DNA from: an uncultured Bacteroidales bacterium | GTDB taxonomy: Bacteria > Bacteroidota > Bacteroidia > Bacteroidales > UBA932 | Length of the DNA: 11,222 nt | Reading direction: 5' to 3' | Assembly (NCBI GenBank): GCA_946530505.1 | Contig: CAMNAD010000038.1 | Coordinates: 1 to 11,222 of the forward strand | In this document: in pieces, positions 1-7,229 of the stretch | Position numbering within the stretch: position 1 is the first letter of the stretch | Layout: the number at the start of each line of letters is the position of its first letter | Translations under genes and position numbers: made by a program | Notes under the pieces: generated by a model | What the model was told of the DNA's origin: nothing | Databases searched by the model: none | Seen by the model: only the letters and a program-made list of their open reading frames with translations

Positions 1-820
1 CCACATCCACATCAAGCCTGAAGAGCTTGCGGATACCGTTATCGTATTCGGCGACCCTGACAGGGTCAAGATGTTTGAACCCCTGTTCGACAGCATCGAG
101 GCAAAGGGGCAGTCCCGCGAATTCGCATTTGCTACCGGCATGTACCACGGCAAGAGGGTGACAGCCCTCTCGCACGGCATCGGCTGCGACAACATCGATA
201 TAGTCATGACAGAGCTGGATGCACTTGCGAACGTCGATTTCAAAACACGTGAGGTAAAGCCTGAACATCGTACTCTTACCATAGTGCGTATAGGCACCTG
301 CGGCGCCATTCAGCCCGATATTCCGCTTGGTTCATTCATCCTCAGCCATATATCTGTAGGCTGCGACGGCCTTATGAACTGGTATGATGGGCGCGACGAA
401 ATCGCCCTCCTCGACTTCGAGGAAGCCTTCAAGAAGGCGGTGAAGTGGAACAAGCACCTGCCGGATCCTTATTTCGTGCGCGGATCCGAAAAGCTTATCA
501 AGCTCTTCGAGGACTGCACCGTGAAGGGTATGACAGTGTCCGCATCAGGATTCTACGGCCCCCAGGGGCGCGTCGTCCGTCAGGGGCTTGCTATGCCTGA
601 TATGCTCGAGGACTTCGAGAAGTTCGAATACAAGGGATACAGAATCACCAACTTCGAGATGGAAGGCTCAGCCCTTGCCGGAATGGCCCGCAAACTCGGC
701 CACGATGCCATTACGGTTTGCGCGGCGATAGCCCACCGCTATCTCAAAGATGCCAACACCGACTACAAGCCTCGCGTCAACGAGCTTGTGAAACTGGTGC
801 TGGACAAACTGACAGCCTAG
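1..820 (+). CDS. Uridine phosphorylase-like nucleoside phosphorylase (5' end outside window)
   Basis: Partial gene: the frame is open from base 2, and 272 residues plus the stop are visible. The family (PNP_UDP_1) reversibly splits nucleosides with phosphate to give free base and ribose-1-phosphate in cytoplasmic nucleoside salvage. Seen near the left edge is GDPDRV, the phosphate-binding GDPxR segment. Next come SHGIG, then RIGTCGAIQP, which closely matches the RIGTTGAIQP motif of E. coli Udp. FYGPQGR (bases 551-571) places Gln and Arg in the Q-x-R pattern that contacts uracil in uridine phosphorylases. NFEMEGSAL is the ribose-binding M-E motif. The Q-x-R pattern favours uridine over purine nucleosides, but substrate is inferred. 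An internal ATG at 71 is not the start, because the conserved GDPxR motif lies upstream of it. The gene converges on the esterase gene and shares stop-codon bases with it. Confidence 0.88.
   Translation, partial: HIHIKPEELADTVIVFGDPDRVKMFEPLFDSIEAKGQSREFAFATGMYHGKRVTALSHGIGCDNIDIVMTELDALANVDFKTREVKPEHRTLTIVRIGTCGAIQPDIPLGSFILSHISVGCDGLMNWYDGRDEIALLDFEEAFKKAVKWNKHLPDPYFVRGSEKLIKLFEDCTVKGMTVSASGFYGPQGRVVRQGLAMPDMLEDFEKFEYKGYRITNFEMEGSALAGMARKLGHDAITVCAAIAHRYLKDANTDYKPRVNELVKLVLDKLTA
817..820. other. Shared CTAG stop palindrome of two converging genes
   Basis: The palindrome CTAG supplies the TAG stop of the nucleoside phosphorylase on the plus strand (818-820) and the TAG stop of the esterase on the minus strand (819-817). 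The two coding regions therefore overlap tail to tail by four bases with no intergenic space. This is read directly from the sequence. Confidence 0.9.
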
Positions 821-1767
821 TTGTTCTTGTAGAGTTCCTTTGTGGAATTTACCTTCCACACTTGAATAGAAGGGTCGTTGACAGTTGCGTCAACGATCCT
901 TTTTTCGCCCTTTATGACATTGGTCTCAAGGAAGCGGAGCTGCTCCTGGAATGTGTTCAGGAAGGCGCTGGCAATCTCGTGCTGGTTTCCGTCGAAACGG
1001 TATATGCTGTAGTTGTAGCCGTTCTTCGCGAAAATCTCCGAGAGGGGATCTGCTCCCTGGAAACGGTCCTTGAAGAATTTGATGCTCCTGTAGGTGACGA
1101 TCCTGTCGGCCGTGCCGTGGAAGAAGAGTGTGGGGGCGGGTTCTCTGTCGTATTTGATCTTGCCTTCACGGGAAAGGATGGCCCCGGCGAAAGGCATCAC
1201 TCCCGCATAGTTGAATCGTTCCGGAAGCATGGCTGCGTGGCCGCTGCGGTTGCAAATATGCCATTCTGCCTGCATCGCTATCATGGCGCCGGCAGAAGAA
1301 CCGCTCACGACTATGTTCGCAGGGTCCACTCCGAGGGCTTCGGCATTGTCGATAATGAAGGTGGTTGCGCTGAAGAGGTCTTCGACGCCTATCTGTATGG
1401 CATTGTAGATCGTCCCCACGTTGCCTACGCCTACGTTTCCGGCGCCTTTGAGCCCGAGGCGGTAGTCGATGGTTATTACCTTATAGCCGTTCTGAGTGTA
1501 TGCCCGGAACCAGGGAAGGTAAGCCCTGGAATTGCGGTCGCCAGAGACGAATCCTCCGCCGAAAATGAACAGGATGGCGGGCTTGGCCTTCCCTTTGAAG
1601 CGGGTGTCGCTCTCCGGAGCAGGGTCGTAGACGCTCATGAACAGCTGGCAGGTGTCCCGCTGTGCGAACATGTATTCGCCGGAAGGGGTGATGTCGATGC
1701 GCACTGCCTGCGCATATGCAGTCGCTGCCGCGAAAGACAGCAGGACGAAGGTCAGAATCCGTTTCAT
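817..1767 (-). CDS. Secreted alpha/beta-hydrolase esterase (HSL/BD-FAE-like)
   Basis: A 316-residue protein predicted to be exported and to hydrolyse ester bonds. Residues 1-19 form a signal peptide (MKRILTFVLLSFAAATAYA) with cleavage near AYA/QA. Seen next is FGGGF (69-73), the oxyanion-hole strand, written HGGGF in most relatives and here carrying Phe for His. The nucleophile elbow GSSAG has Ser158. The likely acid is Asp221 in HGTADRIV and the likely His is His263 in NQHE. The triad is in the right order and spacing for an alpha/beta hydrolase. The frame is open for 59 more codons upstream, but those overlap the preceding gene and would bury the signal peptide, so the ATG at 1767 was chosen. 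That ATG shares its A with the TGA of the Clp-domain gene. Substrate (for example acetyl or feruloyl groups on glycans) cannot be told from sequence. Confidence 0.85.
   Translation of the reverse strand: MKRILTFVLLSFAAATAYAQAVRIDITPSGEYMFAQRDTCQLFMSVYDPAPESDTRFKGKAKPAILFIFGGGFVSGDRNSRAYLPWFRAYTQNGYKVITIDYRLGLKGAGNVGVGNVGTIYNAIQIGVEDLFSATTFIIDNAEALGVDPANIVVSGSSAGAMIAMQAEWHICNRSGHAAMLPERFNYAGVMPFAGAILSREGKIKYDREPAPTLFFHGTADRIVTYRSIKFFKDRFQGADPLSEIFAKNGYNYSIYRFDGNQHEIASAFLNTFQEQLRFLETNVIKGEKRIVDATVNDPSIQVWKVNSTKELYKNN
870..905 (+). terminator. Intrinsic terminator of the nucleoside phosphorylase, inside the opposing esterase gene
   Basis: Bases 871-882 pair with 889-900 in a 12-bp stem containing one G-U wobble, around a 6-base loop (AGTTGC). 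A run of six T (900-905) follows directly. It starts about 50 bases after the phosphorylase stop and points in that gene's direction. On the minus strand the same bases encode residues of about 288-300 of the esterase. In the minus direction the hairpin is not followed by a clear U run, so it should act on one strand only. Confidence 0.75.
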
Positions 1768-2282
1768 CAGCTTGCTATGGTTTTGTCCGGGTTGATTCTT
1801 ATGGCGGATATAAGGAGCCCCAGTTCTTTGGGGCTGATATCGTTGCTGCATTTGCTGCGTCCTGGCTTGCCTTTCGAGAAGATGCCGTTGCAGAGCCCGC
1901 GCCGGCGAAGATACTCGCTGCTGCGGCTCTTCTCCTGCTTGCATACGGCTTTGAGAATGTGCATGGCACCGGCCTCGTCCGCCCCTTCCGCGATAGCTTC
2001 GGCAATGGCGAGACTGACGGTATTGCTGCCTTCGCGCCCCAGGCGGATGTCGTCTTCCGATCCAAAGGGGATGCTGTGCTCGTGGAAAATCATTGAATCG
2101 ATTTCAGCCTTGCAGGATGCTACGTCGACTCCCAGCGAACGCAATGTCTCGACCGCCGGGTTGCTGCCGTGGCGAAGGATACCCAGGAAGAGATGGTCTG
2201 CATCGATGCTGTAACTGCCGGTTCGCATGGCCTCTTCGCGGGCAAAGCCGACGATGGTGTCGAATTCATCTGAAATCTTCAT
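1767..2282 (-). CDS. Stand-alone Clp N-domain protein (no ATPase)
   Basis: A 171-residue protein that is essentially only the double Clp-N (Clp_R) repeat of ClpC/ClpA chaperones. Repeat 1 covers about residues 5-67 (FAREEAMRTG, DADHLFLGIL). Repeat 2 covers about 78-130 (VSLAIAEAIAEG, GAMHILKAV). A basic, unplaced tail follows at 131-171. No Walker motif is present. In ClpC this domain binds adaptors and phospho-arginine substrates. By my alignment to B. subtilis ClpC, the pocket acid Glu32 corresponds to Asp29 here, while Glu106 corresponds to Met108. Family members of this shape (mycobacterial ClpC2, plant ClpT) work as decoys or accessory parts of Clp, so a Clp-related role is inferred only. 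It is first in a two-gene operon with the esterase (TGATG) and divergent from gyrA. A truncated clpC relic is an alternative. Confidence 0.8.
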   Translation of the reverse strand: MKISDEFDTIVGFAREEAMRTGSYSIDADHLFLGILRHGSNPAVETLRSLGVDVASCKAEIDSMIFHEHSIPFGSEDDIRLGREGSNTVSLAIAEAIAEGADEAGAMHILKAVCKQEKSRSSEYLRRRGLCNGIFSKGKPGRSKCSNDISPKELGLLISAIRINPDKTIAS

Positions 2283-2304
2283 TTGCGGAGGGTATATTTG
2301 CTTG

Positions 2305-2312
2305 CAAAAATA
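2305..2312 (-). promoter_or_regulatory. Candidate -7 box for the Clp-domain/esterase operon
   Basis: On the minus strand this reads TATTTTTG, matching the Bacteroidota -7 consensus TAnnTTTG. It would place the transcript start near 2298, about 16 bases before the ATG at 2282. I see no clear TTTG -33 box at the expected distance. The call rests on one short motif and its position. Confidence 0.4.
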
Positions 2313-2335
2313 ACAATTTAATCGAATATTTTTGT

Positions 2336-2343
2336 TAAATTTG
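2336..2343 (+). promoter_or_regulatory. Candidate -7 box for gyrA
   Basis: TAAATTTG matches TAnnTTTG exactly and lies 38 bases before the gyrA ATG, predicting a start near 2350 and a short A-rich leader. Upstream TTTA (2317-2320) is a poor and rather close -33 candidate. The 99-bp region 2283-2381 is AT-rich compared with its neighbours and holds promoters in both directions. Confidence 0.45.
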
Positions 2344-2381
2344 CGTGTTTATAAACAAGCATAAAACTATAGAAGAAAAAT

Positions 2382-4928
2382 ATGGACAGTGAGGGAAATT
2401 TCAATGAAGTGAATCACGGTTATATCGAGCCTGTCGAGATCGATCACGAGATGCGGAGCGCCTACATCGACTATTCGATGTCGGTTATTGTGTCACGAGC
2501 TCTTCCGGACGTCCGCGACGGTCTGAAGCCCGTGCAGCGCAGGGTGCTTTTCGGGATGGACGGGCTCGGCTTGTCTTACGGCGGGCAGACGAAGAAATCC
2601 GCCCGTATCGTGGGCGAGGTGCTCGGTAAGTTCCATCCGCACGGCGACAGCTCCGTGTACGATGCAATGGCGCGCCTCGCTCAGGGCTGGAACCAGCGCT
2701 ATCCTCTGGTATACGGCCAGGGCAACTTCGGCAGTATGGACGGCGACCCCGTTGCTGCAATGCGATATACCGAGGCCAAACTCGAGAAGATGTCGGAAGA
2801 TGTTATTTCCGACATCGACAAGAATACCGTTGACATGACGCTCAACTTCGATGATTCCATCGAGGAACCGACAGTCCTTCCCACTAAACTCCCGCTGCTT
2901 CTGCTTAACGGCTCATCCGGAATTGCGGTAGGTATGGCAACCAATATGGCTCCTCATAATCTCGGTGAGTGCTGCGATGCCATCTGCGCATATATCGACA
3001 ACCCCGACATCGACGTCGAAGGCCTGATGCAGTACATCAAGGGGCCTGACTTCCCGACAGGAGGCCTGATCATGGGCCGTCAGGGCATAATCGACGCTTA
3101 TACCACCGGCCGCGGCCGCGTGGTTATCCGCGCAAAGACCGACATCGAAGTGAACGACCGCGGTCAGGAGACCATCGTCGTTACCGAAATACCTTATATG
3201 GTCAACAAGAAGGAGATGCTCGAGCGCATCGCCTCCATGGTGGAAGACAAGAAGATCGAGGGCATCACATATATGAACGACGAGACTTCCCGCGAGGGCG
3301 TCCGCGTCATTTTCCGCGTAAAGCAGGGAGCGAATACGAATGTGGTGCTCAACACTCTCTTCAAATATACCCCTCTGCAGAGCAGCTTCGCCATCAACAA
3401 CGTCGCGCTCGTGAAAGGGCGTCCACGCACTCTCTCCCTCAAGGAGATCATCGCCAATTTCGTGGATTTCCGCCACGAGGTGGTCGTGCGTCGCACCAAG
3501 TTCGACCTTGACAAGGCCCAGAAGCGCGCCCATATCCTCGAAGGTCTGCTGAAAGCCATCGACATCATCGACGAGATCATCGCGCACATCCGCGCATCCA
3601 AGAGCGTGGACGAGGCCCGCGAGGGACTCATCAGCAAGTTCGGTTTCACCGAGGCACAGGCACAGGCCATCGTCGAGATGCGTCTCCGCCAGCTCACCGG
3701 ACTGGAGCGCGAGAAACTTCAGGCAGAATACGACGAACTCGAGAAGTTCATTGCCCGATGCATCGAAATCCTGGGCAGCGACGCCCTTCAGCTCCAGATT
3801 GTGAAGGACGAATGCGCCGAAATGAAGGCCAAGTACGGAGATGCCCGCCGCAGCGAGATCACAATGAGCGCCGATGAGTTCAATCCGGAGGACTTCTATG
3901 CCGATGAAGACGTCGTCATCACTATCTCCCATCTGGGCTACATCAAGCGCACTGCTCTTACGGAATTCCGTACGCAGGCTCGCGGAGGTGTTGGCAAGAA
4001 GGGAGGGTCCACGCGTGACGAGGACTTCATCGAACATATATATGTGGCCAATATGCACTCCACAATGCTCTTCTTCACTGAGAAGGGCATGTGCTACCGT
4101 CTCAAAGTGTACGAACTTCCAGAGGGAGTGCGTGCATCCAAGGGCCGTGCGGTGCAGAATCTGCTCGCCATCGAATCCGACGACAGCATACGCACCTATC
4201 TCAATGCCGCGAAGATCGAAGATCCCGAGTACGTGCAGAGCCACTTCGTGACTCTCGTCACCAAGAAGGGCATAATCAAGAAGACGAGCCTCGAAGATTA
4301 TTCCAACAAGCGCAGCCGCAACAAGGGCATCAAGGCCCTTACCATCCGCGAAGGAGACGCCCTGCTCGACGCAGTGCTCACCAACGGCCACGAGGACATC
4401 ATGATTGCCGGTCGCGACGGCTACTGTGTGCGCTTCAACGAGGAGGCTCTTCGCGACATGGGCCGCGGCGCATCCGGCGTGCGCGGAATCAACCTGAGGG
4501 AAGGCGATGAGGTGATCGGTGTCCTCACTTATGATCCTCAGCGCGAGAATGCTTCCGAGCAGACCATCATGGTGGTCAGCGAGCACGGATACGGCAAGCG
4601 CTCCAATCCCGAGGATTACCGCCTTACATCCCGCGGCACCAAGGGTGTAAAGACTTTGAACATCACCGACAAGACCGGTAATCTGGTGGCCATCAAGAAT
4701 GTTACCGAGAACGACGATCTGATGATCATCAACCGTTCCGGACTTACTATCCGGATGGCTGTCTCCGACACCCGTGTGGCAGGCCGTGCTACCCAGGGCG
4801 TGAAGCTCATCAGCCTCCGCGAAGGGGATTCCATCGCTGCTGTTTCCGTTGTCGCGAAGAGCGAAGAGGAACCTGCCGGAGAGGCGGTTGGCACGGAAAG
4901 TGCAGAAACACCGGTAGAAAATGAATAA
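2382..4928 (+). CDS. gyrA: DNA gyrase subunit A
   Basis: An 848-residue DNA-cleaving subunit of gyrase; with GyrB it introduces negative supercoils in the cytoplasm. Seen: YSMSVIVSRALPDVRDGLKP near residue 31, the winged-helix quinolone region HPHGDSSVYD (85-94), and the catalytic Tyr129 in AAMRYTE (Tyr122 in E. coli). MRLRQLTGLE follows in the coiled-coil tower, then a C-terminal beta-pinwheel from about 500 to 820. The GyrA box is QARGGVG at 532-538; the form with Val is what I recall for Bacteroides GyrA, so it supports gyrase rather than topoisomerase IV ParC. Ser90 and Asp94, the usual quinolone-resistance sites, carry susceptible-type residues. The last 24 or so residues form an acidic tail rich in Glu, Ala and Pro. 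The gene is divergent from the Clp-domain gene and leads a plus-strand cluster. Confidence 0.97.
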   Translation: MDSEGNFNEVNHGYIEPVEIDHEMRSAYIDYSMSVIVSRALPDVRDGLKPVQRRVLFGMDGLGLSYGGQTKKSARIVGEVLGKFHPHGDSSVYDAMARLAQGWNQRYPLVYGQGNFGSMDGDPVAAMRYTEAKLEKMSEDVISDIDKNTVDMTLNFDDSIEEPTVLPTKLPLLLLNGSSGIAVGMATNMAPHNLGECCDAICAYIDNPDIDVEGLMQYIKGPDFPTGGLIMGRQGIIDAYTTGRGRVVIRAKTDIEVNDRGQETIVVTEIPYMVNKKEMLERIASMVEDKKIEGITYMNDETSREGVRVIFRVKQGANTNVVLNTLFKYTPLQSSFAINNVALVKGRPRTLSLKEIIANFVDFRHEVVVRRTKFDLDKAQKRAHILEGLLKAIDIIDEIIAHIRASKSVDEAREGLISKFGFTEAQAQAIVEMRLRQLTGLEREKLQAEYDELEKFIARCIEILGSDALQLQIVKDECAEMKAKYGDARRSEITMSADEFNPEDFYADEDVVITISHLGYIKRTALTEFRTQARGGVGKKGGSTRDEDFIEHIYVANMHSTMLFFTEKGMCYRLKVYELPEGVRASKGRAVQNLLAIESDDSIRTYLNAAKIEDPEYVQSHFVTLVTKKGIIKKTSLEDYSNKRSRNKGIKALTIREGDALLDAVLTNGHEDIMIAGRDGYCVRFNEEALRDMGRGASGVRGINLREGDEVIGVLTYDPQRENASEQTIMVVSEHGYGKRSNPEDYRLTSRGTKGVKTLNITDKTGNLVAIKNVTENDDLMIINRSGLTIRMAVSDTRVAGRATQGVKLISLREGDSIAAVSVVAKSEEEPAGEAVGTESAETPVENE

Positions 4929-4946
4929 CTACTAACTGTAACTGAT

Positions 4947-6266
4947 ATGAAAAAGATTATTATCGCACTTGCTCTTCTGGCTTCTGTCCAGATCGCAAAC
5001 GCTCAGCAGTTGAAGGACGCTGAGGCTGCAGCAAAGAAGGTCGAGGCCGCCAAGGCCGCCACTCTCAACGAGAAGAAGGCTGCCAGCACGGCTACCTGGA
5101 TCAAACTCGGACAAAGTTACCTGGATGCCTACAATGCAGTTCAGGGCAACGGATATGTAGGCGCCGGAGAGGCCGACCTTGCACTCCTCATGACCGGAGT
5201 CAAGCCTGTCAGCACCGAGCAGGTGGAGGTTCAGGGCCAGCCCCAGACCGTTCAGCACTATGAGACTGCAGATTACTATTTTGCAGGCGGTAGGCTCGTC
5301 AACATCGTGACCACCAGGCCAGCAGTCGAGAATCCCCTTGCCAACGCCTTTGAGGCATACAAGAAAGCATTCGCACTGGATACCAAGGCCAAGAAGACCA
5401 AGGATATCGCCGAGGCTCTCGGAAACATCCACGACAAGTTCTCGAACGATGCCGTCGCTGCCTATCAGCTTCAGAATTACGCTGAGTCTTCCAAACTCTT
5501 CGAGCAGGCTGCCAACGTCTCCATGACCGAGCCCTATAGTCAGCTCGATACCAATGCCATCTACAATGCCGGGCTTACCGCATGGATCGCCAACGACGTG
5601 GAGCGCGCAAAGGTCTTCTTCCTCCAGTGTGTCGACCACAAGTATTATGGTGATGAGGGAGACGTTTACGCACGTCTCGCCACCATAGCCGAGAAAGAAG
5701 GCGACAAGGAGCTTTCGGTCAAGTATCTCGAGGACGGTTTCGTCAACTATCCCAAGAGCCAGAGCATCCTGATCGGCCTCATCAACTATTATACCTCTAC
5801 AGGCGGCAGCACGGACCGTCTCTTCGAGCTGCTTGACGTGGCGAAAGCCAATGAGCCAGGCAACGCTTCCCTGTGGTATGTAGAAGGCAACATCCGTCTC
5901 AAGATGGATCCTCCTCAGGTGGAGAAGGCTTTCGAGGCATACGACAAGTGCGGCGAAATCGACCCCAACTACGAGTATGGCTATATCGGTAAGGGCGTTT
6001 ATCTCTACAATCATGCCGTAGAGATTCAGGAAAAGGCATCCTTCGAGATGGATGACGCCAAGTATACCGCCCTGGTCGCGGAATATGACAAGACCCTGAA
6101 GGCCGCCATCGAGCCTTTCGAGAAGGGTTTCGCCGTAACCAAGGACAAGGAAATCCAGACCACGATCGCAGAGTACATCAAGAACGCCTGCTTCCGTTTC
6201 CGCGACGATCCTGAGTATCAGGCACGTTACGAGAAATATGACGCTATCGTCTCGGAGAGCAAATGA
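4947..6266 (+). CDS. Periplasmic tetratricopeptide-repeat protein
   Basis: A 439-residue exported protein with no recognisable enzymatic motif. Residues 1-19 are a signal peptide (MKKIIIALALLASVQIANA) with cleavage at ANA/QQ and no lipobox Cys. A basic, Ala-rich helix follows at 22-48. TPR-like helix pairs with the usual A/Y/F spacing run through the rest: around 132-145 (NAFEAYKKAFALD), 168-192, 204-232, 238-270, 305-342 and 384-396. Such proteins are scaffolds for protein-protein contacts. The gene lies 18 bases after gyrA, and the spacer has stop codons in all three frames. I recall TPR genes next to gyrA in other Bacteroidales, which suggests conserved linkage, but function is unknown. 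The next gene begins 22 bases after its stop in the same reading frame. Confidence 0.85.
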   Translation: MKKIIIALALLASVQIANAQQLKDAEAAAKKVEAAKAATLNEKKAASTATWIKLGQSYLDAYNAVQGNGYVGAGEADLALLMTGVKPVSTEQVEVQGQPQTVQHYETADYYFAGGRLVNIVTTRPAVENPLANAFEAYKKAFALDTKAKKTKDIAEALGNIHDKFSNDAVAAYQLQNYAESSKLFEQAANVSMTEPYSQLDTNAIYNAGLTAWIANDVERAKVFFLQCVDHKYYGDEGDVYARLATIAEKEGDKELSVKYLEDGFVNYPKSQSILIGLINYYTSTGGSTDRLFELLDVAKANEPGNASLWYVEGNIRLKMDPPQVEKAFEAYDKCGEIDPNYEYGYIGKGVYLYNHAVEIQEKASFEMDDAKYTALVAEYDKTLKAAIEPFEKGFAVTKDKEIQTTIAEYIKNACFRFRDDPEYQARYEKYDAIVSESK

Positions 6267-6287
6267 AGTTCCGCGGCTGCCGATACG

Positions 6288-7229
6288 GTGAGCATCTGCA
6301 TCATAGGAGATGTGATGATGCACACCAGGCAGTTACAGTACGACCATTCTCATTTCCTGGACGATCTGAGGCCGCTTCTTTCGGAGGCGGACCTCTCGAT
6401 AGCGAACGCTGAATTTACGCTTGCGGGGCCACCCTATACGGGGTACCCCGCATTCAGCGCTCCCGACACATACCTTTCGAGCATTCTGGATGCCGGTGTA
6501 GATGTGCTTCTTACGGCAAACAATCATATTCTGGACAAGGGGCCGAAGGGACTGGAACGCACTTTGAAACAGTACGACGTTTTTGCCGGCTCCGGACTTG
6601 ACGAAGAACAGTACTTGAAGAACAATCCGCTGTTGTTGAATGTCAAAGGAGTCAGGCTTGCCCTGGTAAACTTTACCTACGGCACCAATATGGGCTCCGG
6701 GAAAGAGTATCCGAAGGTAAGCCGTATGAACAGAAGCGAAATAGCGCGGCAGATGAGACGGGCCAGGGCTCTTGCTGATTTCGTGATAGTGCTGCCCCAT
6801 TGGGGCGAGGAATATGTGCTAAGGCACAACAGGACGCAGCAGGAATGGGCGGAGTGGCTGGTGGAGCAGGGTGCGGATGCCATCGTTGGCGCCCACCCGC
6901 ACGTAGTGCAGGATACCACTTTCATCAAGGGAGTGCCCGTGATTTATTCCCTGGGCAATGCGGTGTCGAACATGAGCGCGGTGAATACCCGGCTGGAGCT
7001 TGCCGCCGTCCTGAAGCTGGTGCACCGCAAAGGCAGCAAGGAGACCTGTGTCCTCAGGCCGGAACTGAAGTTCCTGTGGTGTACGCTGCCCGGGAAGAAG
7101 ACGGACAACTTCCGGACTGTGGTGGTGGAAGAACAGATAGGAAAGCGGGGCGACTGGATCGACGCCTCCGATTACGACAATATGATACAGACTCTGCAAA
7201 GAGTAAAGAAAACAACAGGCATAGAATGA
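6288..7229 (+). CDS. CapA-family (PGA_cap) metallophosphatase-like protein, GTG start
   Basis: A 313-residue member of the CapA/PgsA family, which has a calcineurin-like metallophosphoesterase fold. Members are named for poly-gamma-glutamate capsule synthesis, although most are uncharacterised. Seen in order: GDVMMH (7-12), ANAEF (39-43), TANNHILDKG (76-85), LPHWGEEY (169-176), GAHPHVV (201-207) and YSLGN (220-224). These are the family's metal-site motifs and appear intact. No ATG lies before the first core strand (SICIIGDVM), and the next in-frame stop upstream is the TGA of the TPR gene at 6264. The only usable start is therefore GTG at 6288. The protein has no signal peptide, although many relatives are exported. 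The codons before the GTG read SSAAADT, like the end of a signal region. Its stop overlaps the phoH start by four bases (ATGA). Confidence 0.82.
   Translation: MSICIIGDVMMHTRQLQYDHSHFLDDLRPLLSEADLSIANAEFTLAGPPYTGYPAFSAPDTYLSSILDAGVDVLLTANNHILDKGPKGLERTLKQYDVFAGSGLDEEQYLKNNPLLLNVKGVRLALVNFTYGTNMGSGKEYPKVSRMNRSEIARQMRRARALADFVIVLPHWGEEYVLRHNRTQQEWAEWLVEQGADAIVGAHPHVVQDTTFIKGVPVIYSLGNAVSNMSAVNTRLELAAVLKLVHRKGSKETCVLRPELKFLWCTLPGKKTDNFRTVVVEEQIGKRGDWIDASDYDNMIQTLQRVKKTTGIE

Noticed and set aside
767..787. Small hairpin near the end of the phosphorylase gene, considered as a terminator for the minus-strand operon
   Set aside because: It has only seven pairs with a bulge and no T run follows in the minus direction.
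1768..1944. 59-codon N-terminal extension of the esterase
   Set aside because: It lies inside the Clp-domain gene and would place the signal peptide internally.
718..2214. Long open frame on the plus strand across the esterase and Clp-domain genes
   Set aside because: It is antisense to two genes with clear domains and signal peptide, has no recognisable family motif, and is explained by codon bias on the other strand.
2649..2663. Quinolone-resistance changes in GyrA
   Set aside because: Ser90 and Asp94 are the susceptible-type residues, so there is no sign of resistance mutation.
2913..4586. 557-codon open frame antisense to gyrA
   Set aside because: It mirrors gyrA codon structure and shows no domain; gyrA is certain on the plus strand.
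4929..4946. Three TAACT repeats between gyrA and the TPR gene
   Set aside because: They are too short to be a meaningful repeat. Stops in three frames is the only notable effect.
4932..6323. 463-codon open frame antisense to the TPR gene
   Set aside because: It covers the same span as a well-supported secreted TPR protein and has no convincing motif of its own.
6800..7225. Upstream extension of the PhoH reading frame
   Set aside because: It overlaps the CapA-like gene out of frame. PhoH similarity begins at the ATG at 7226.
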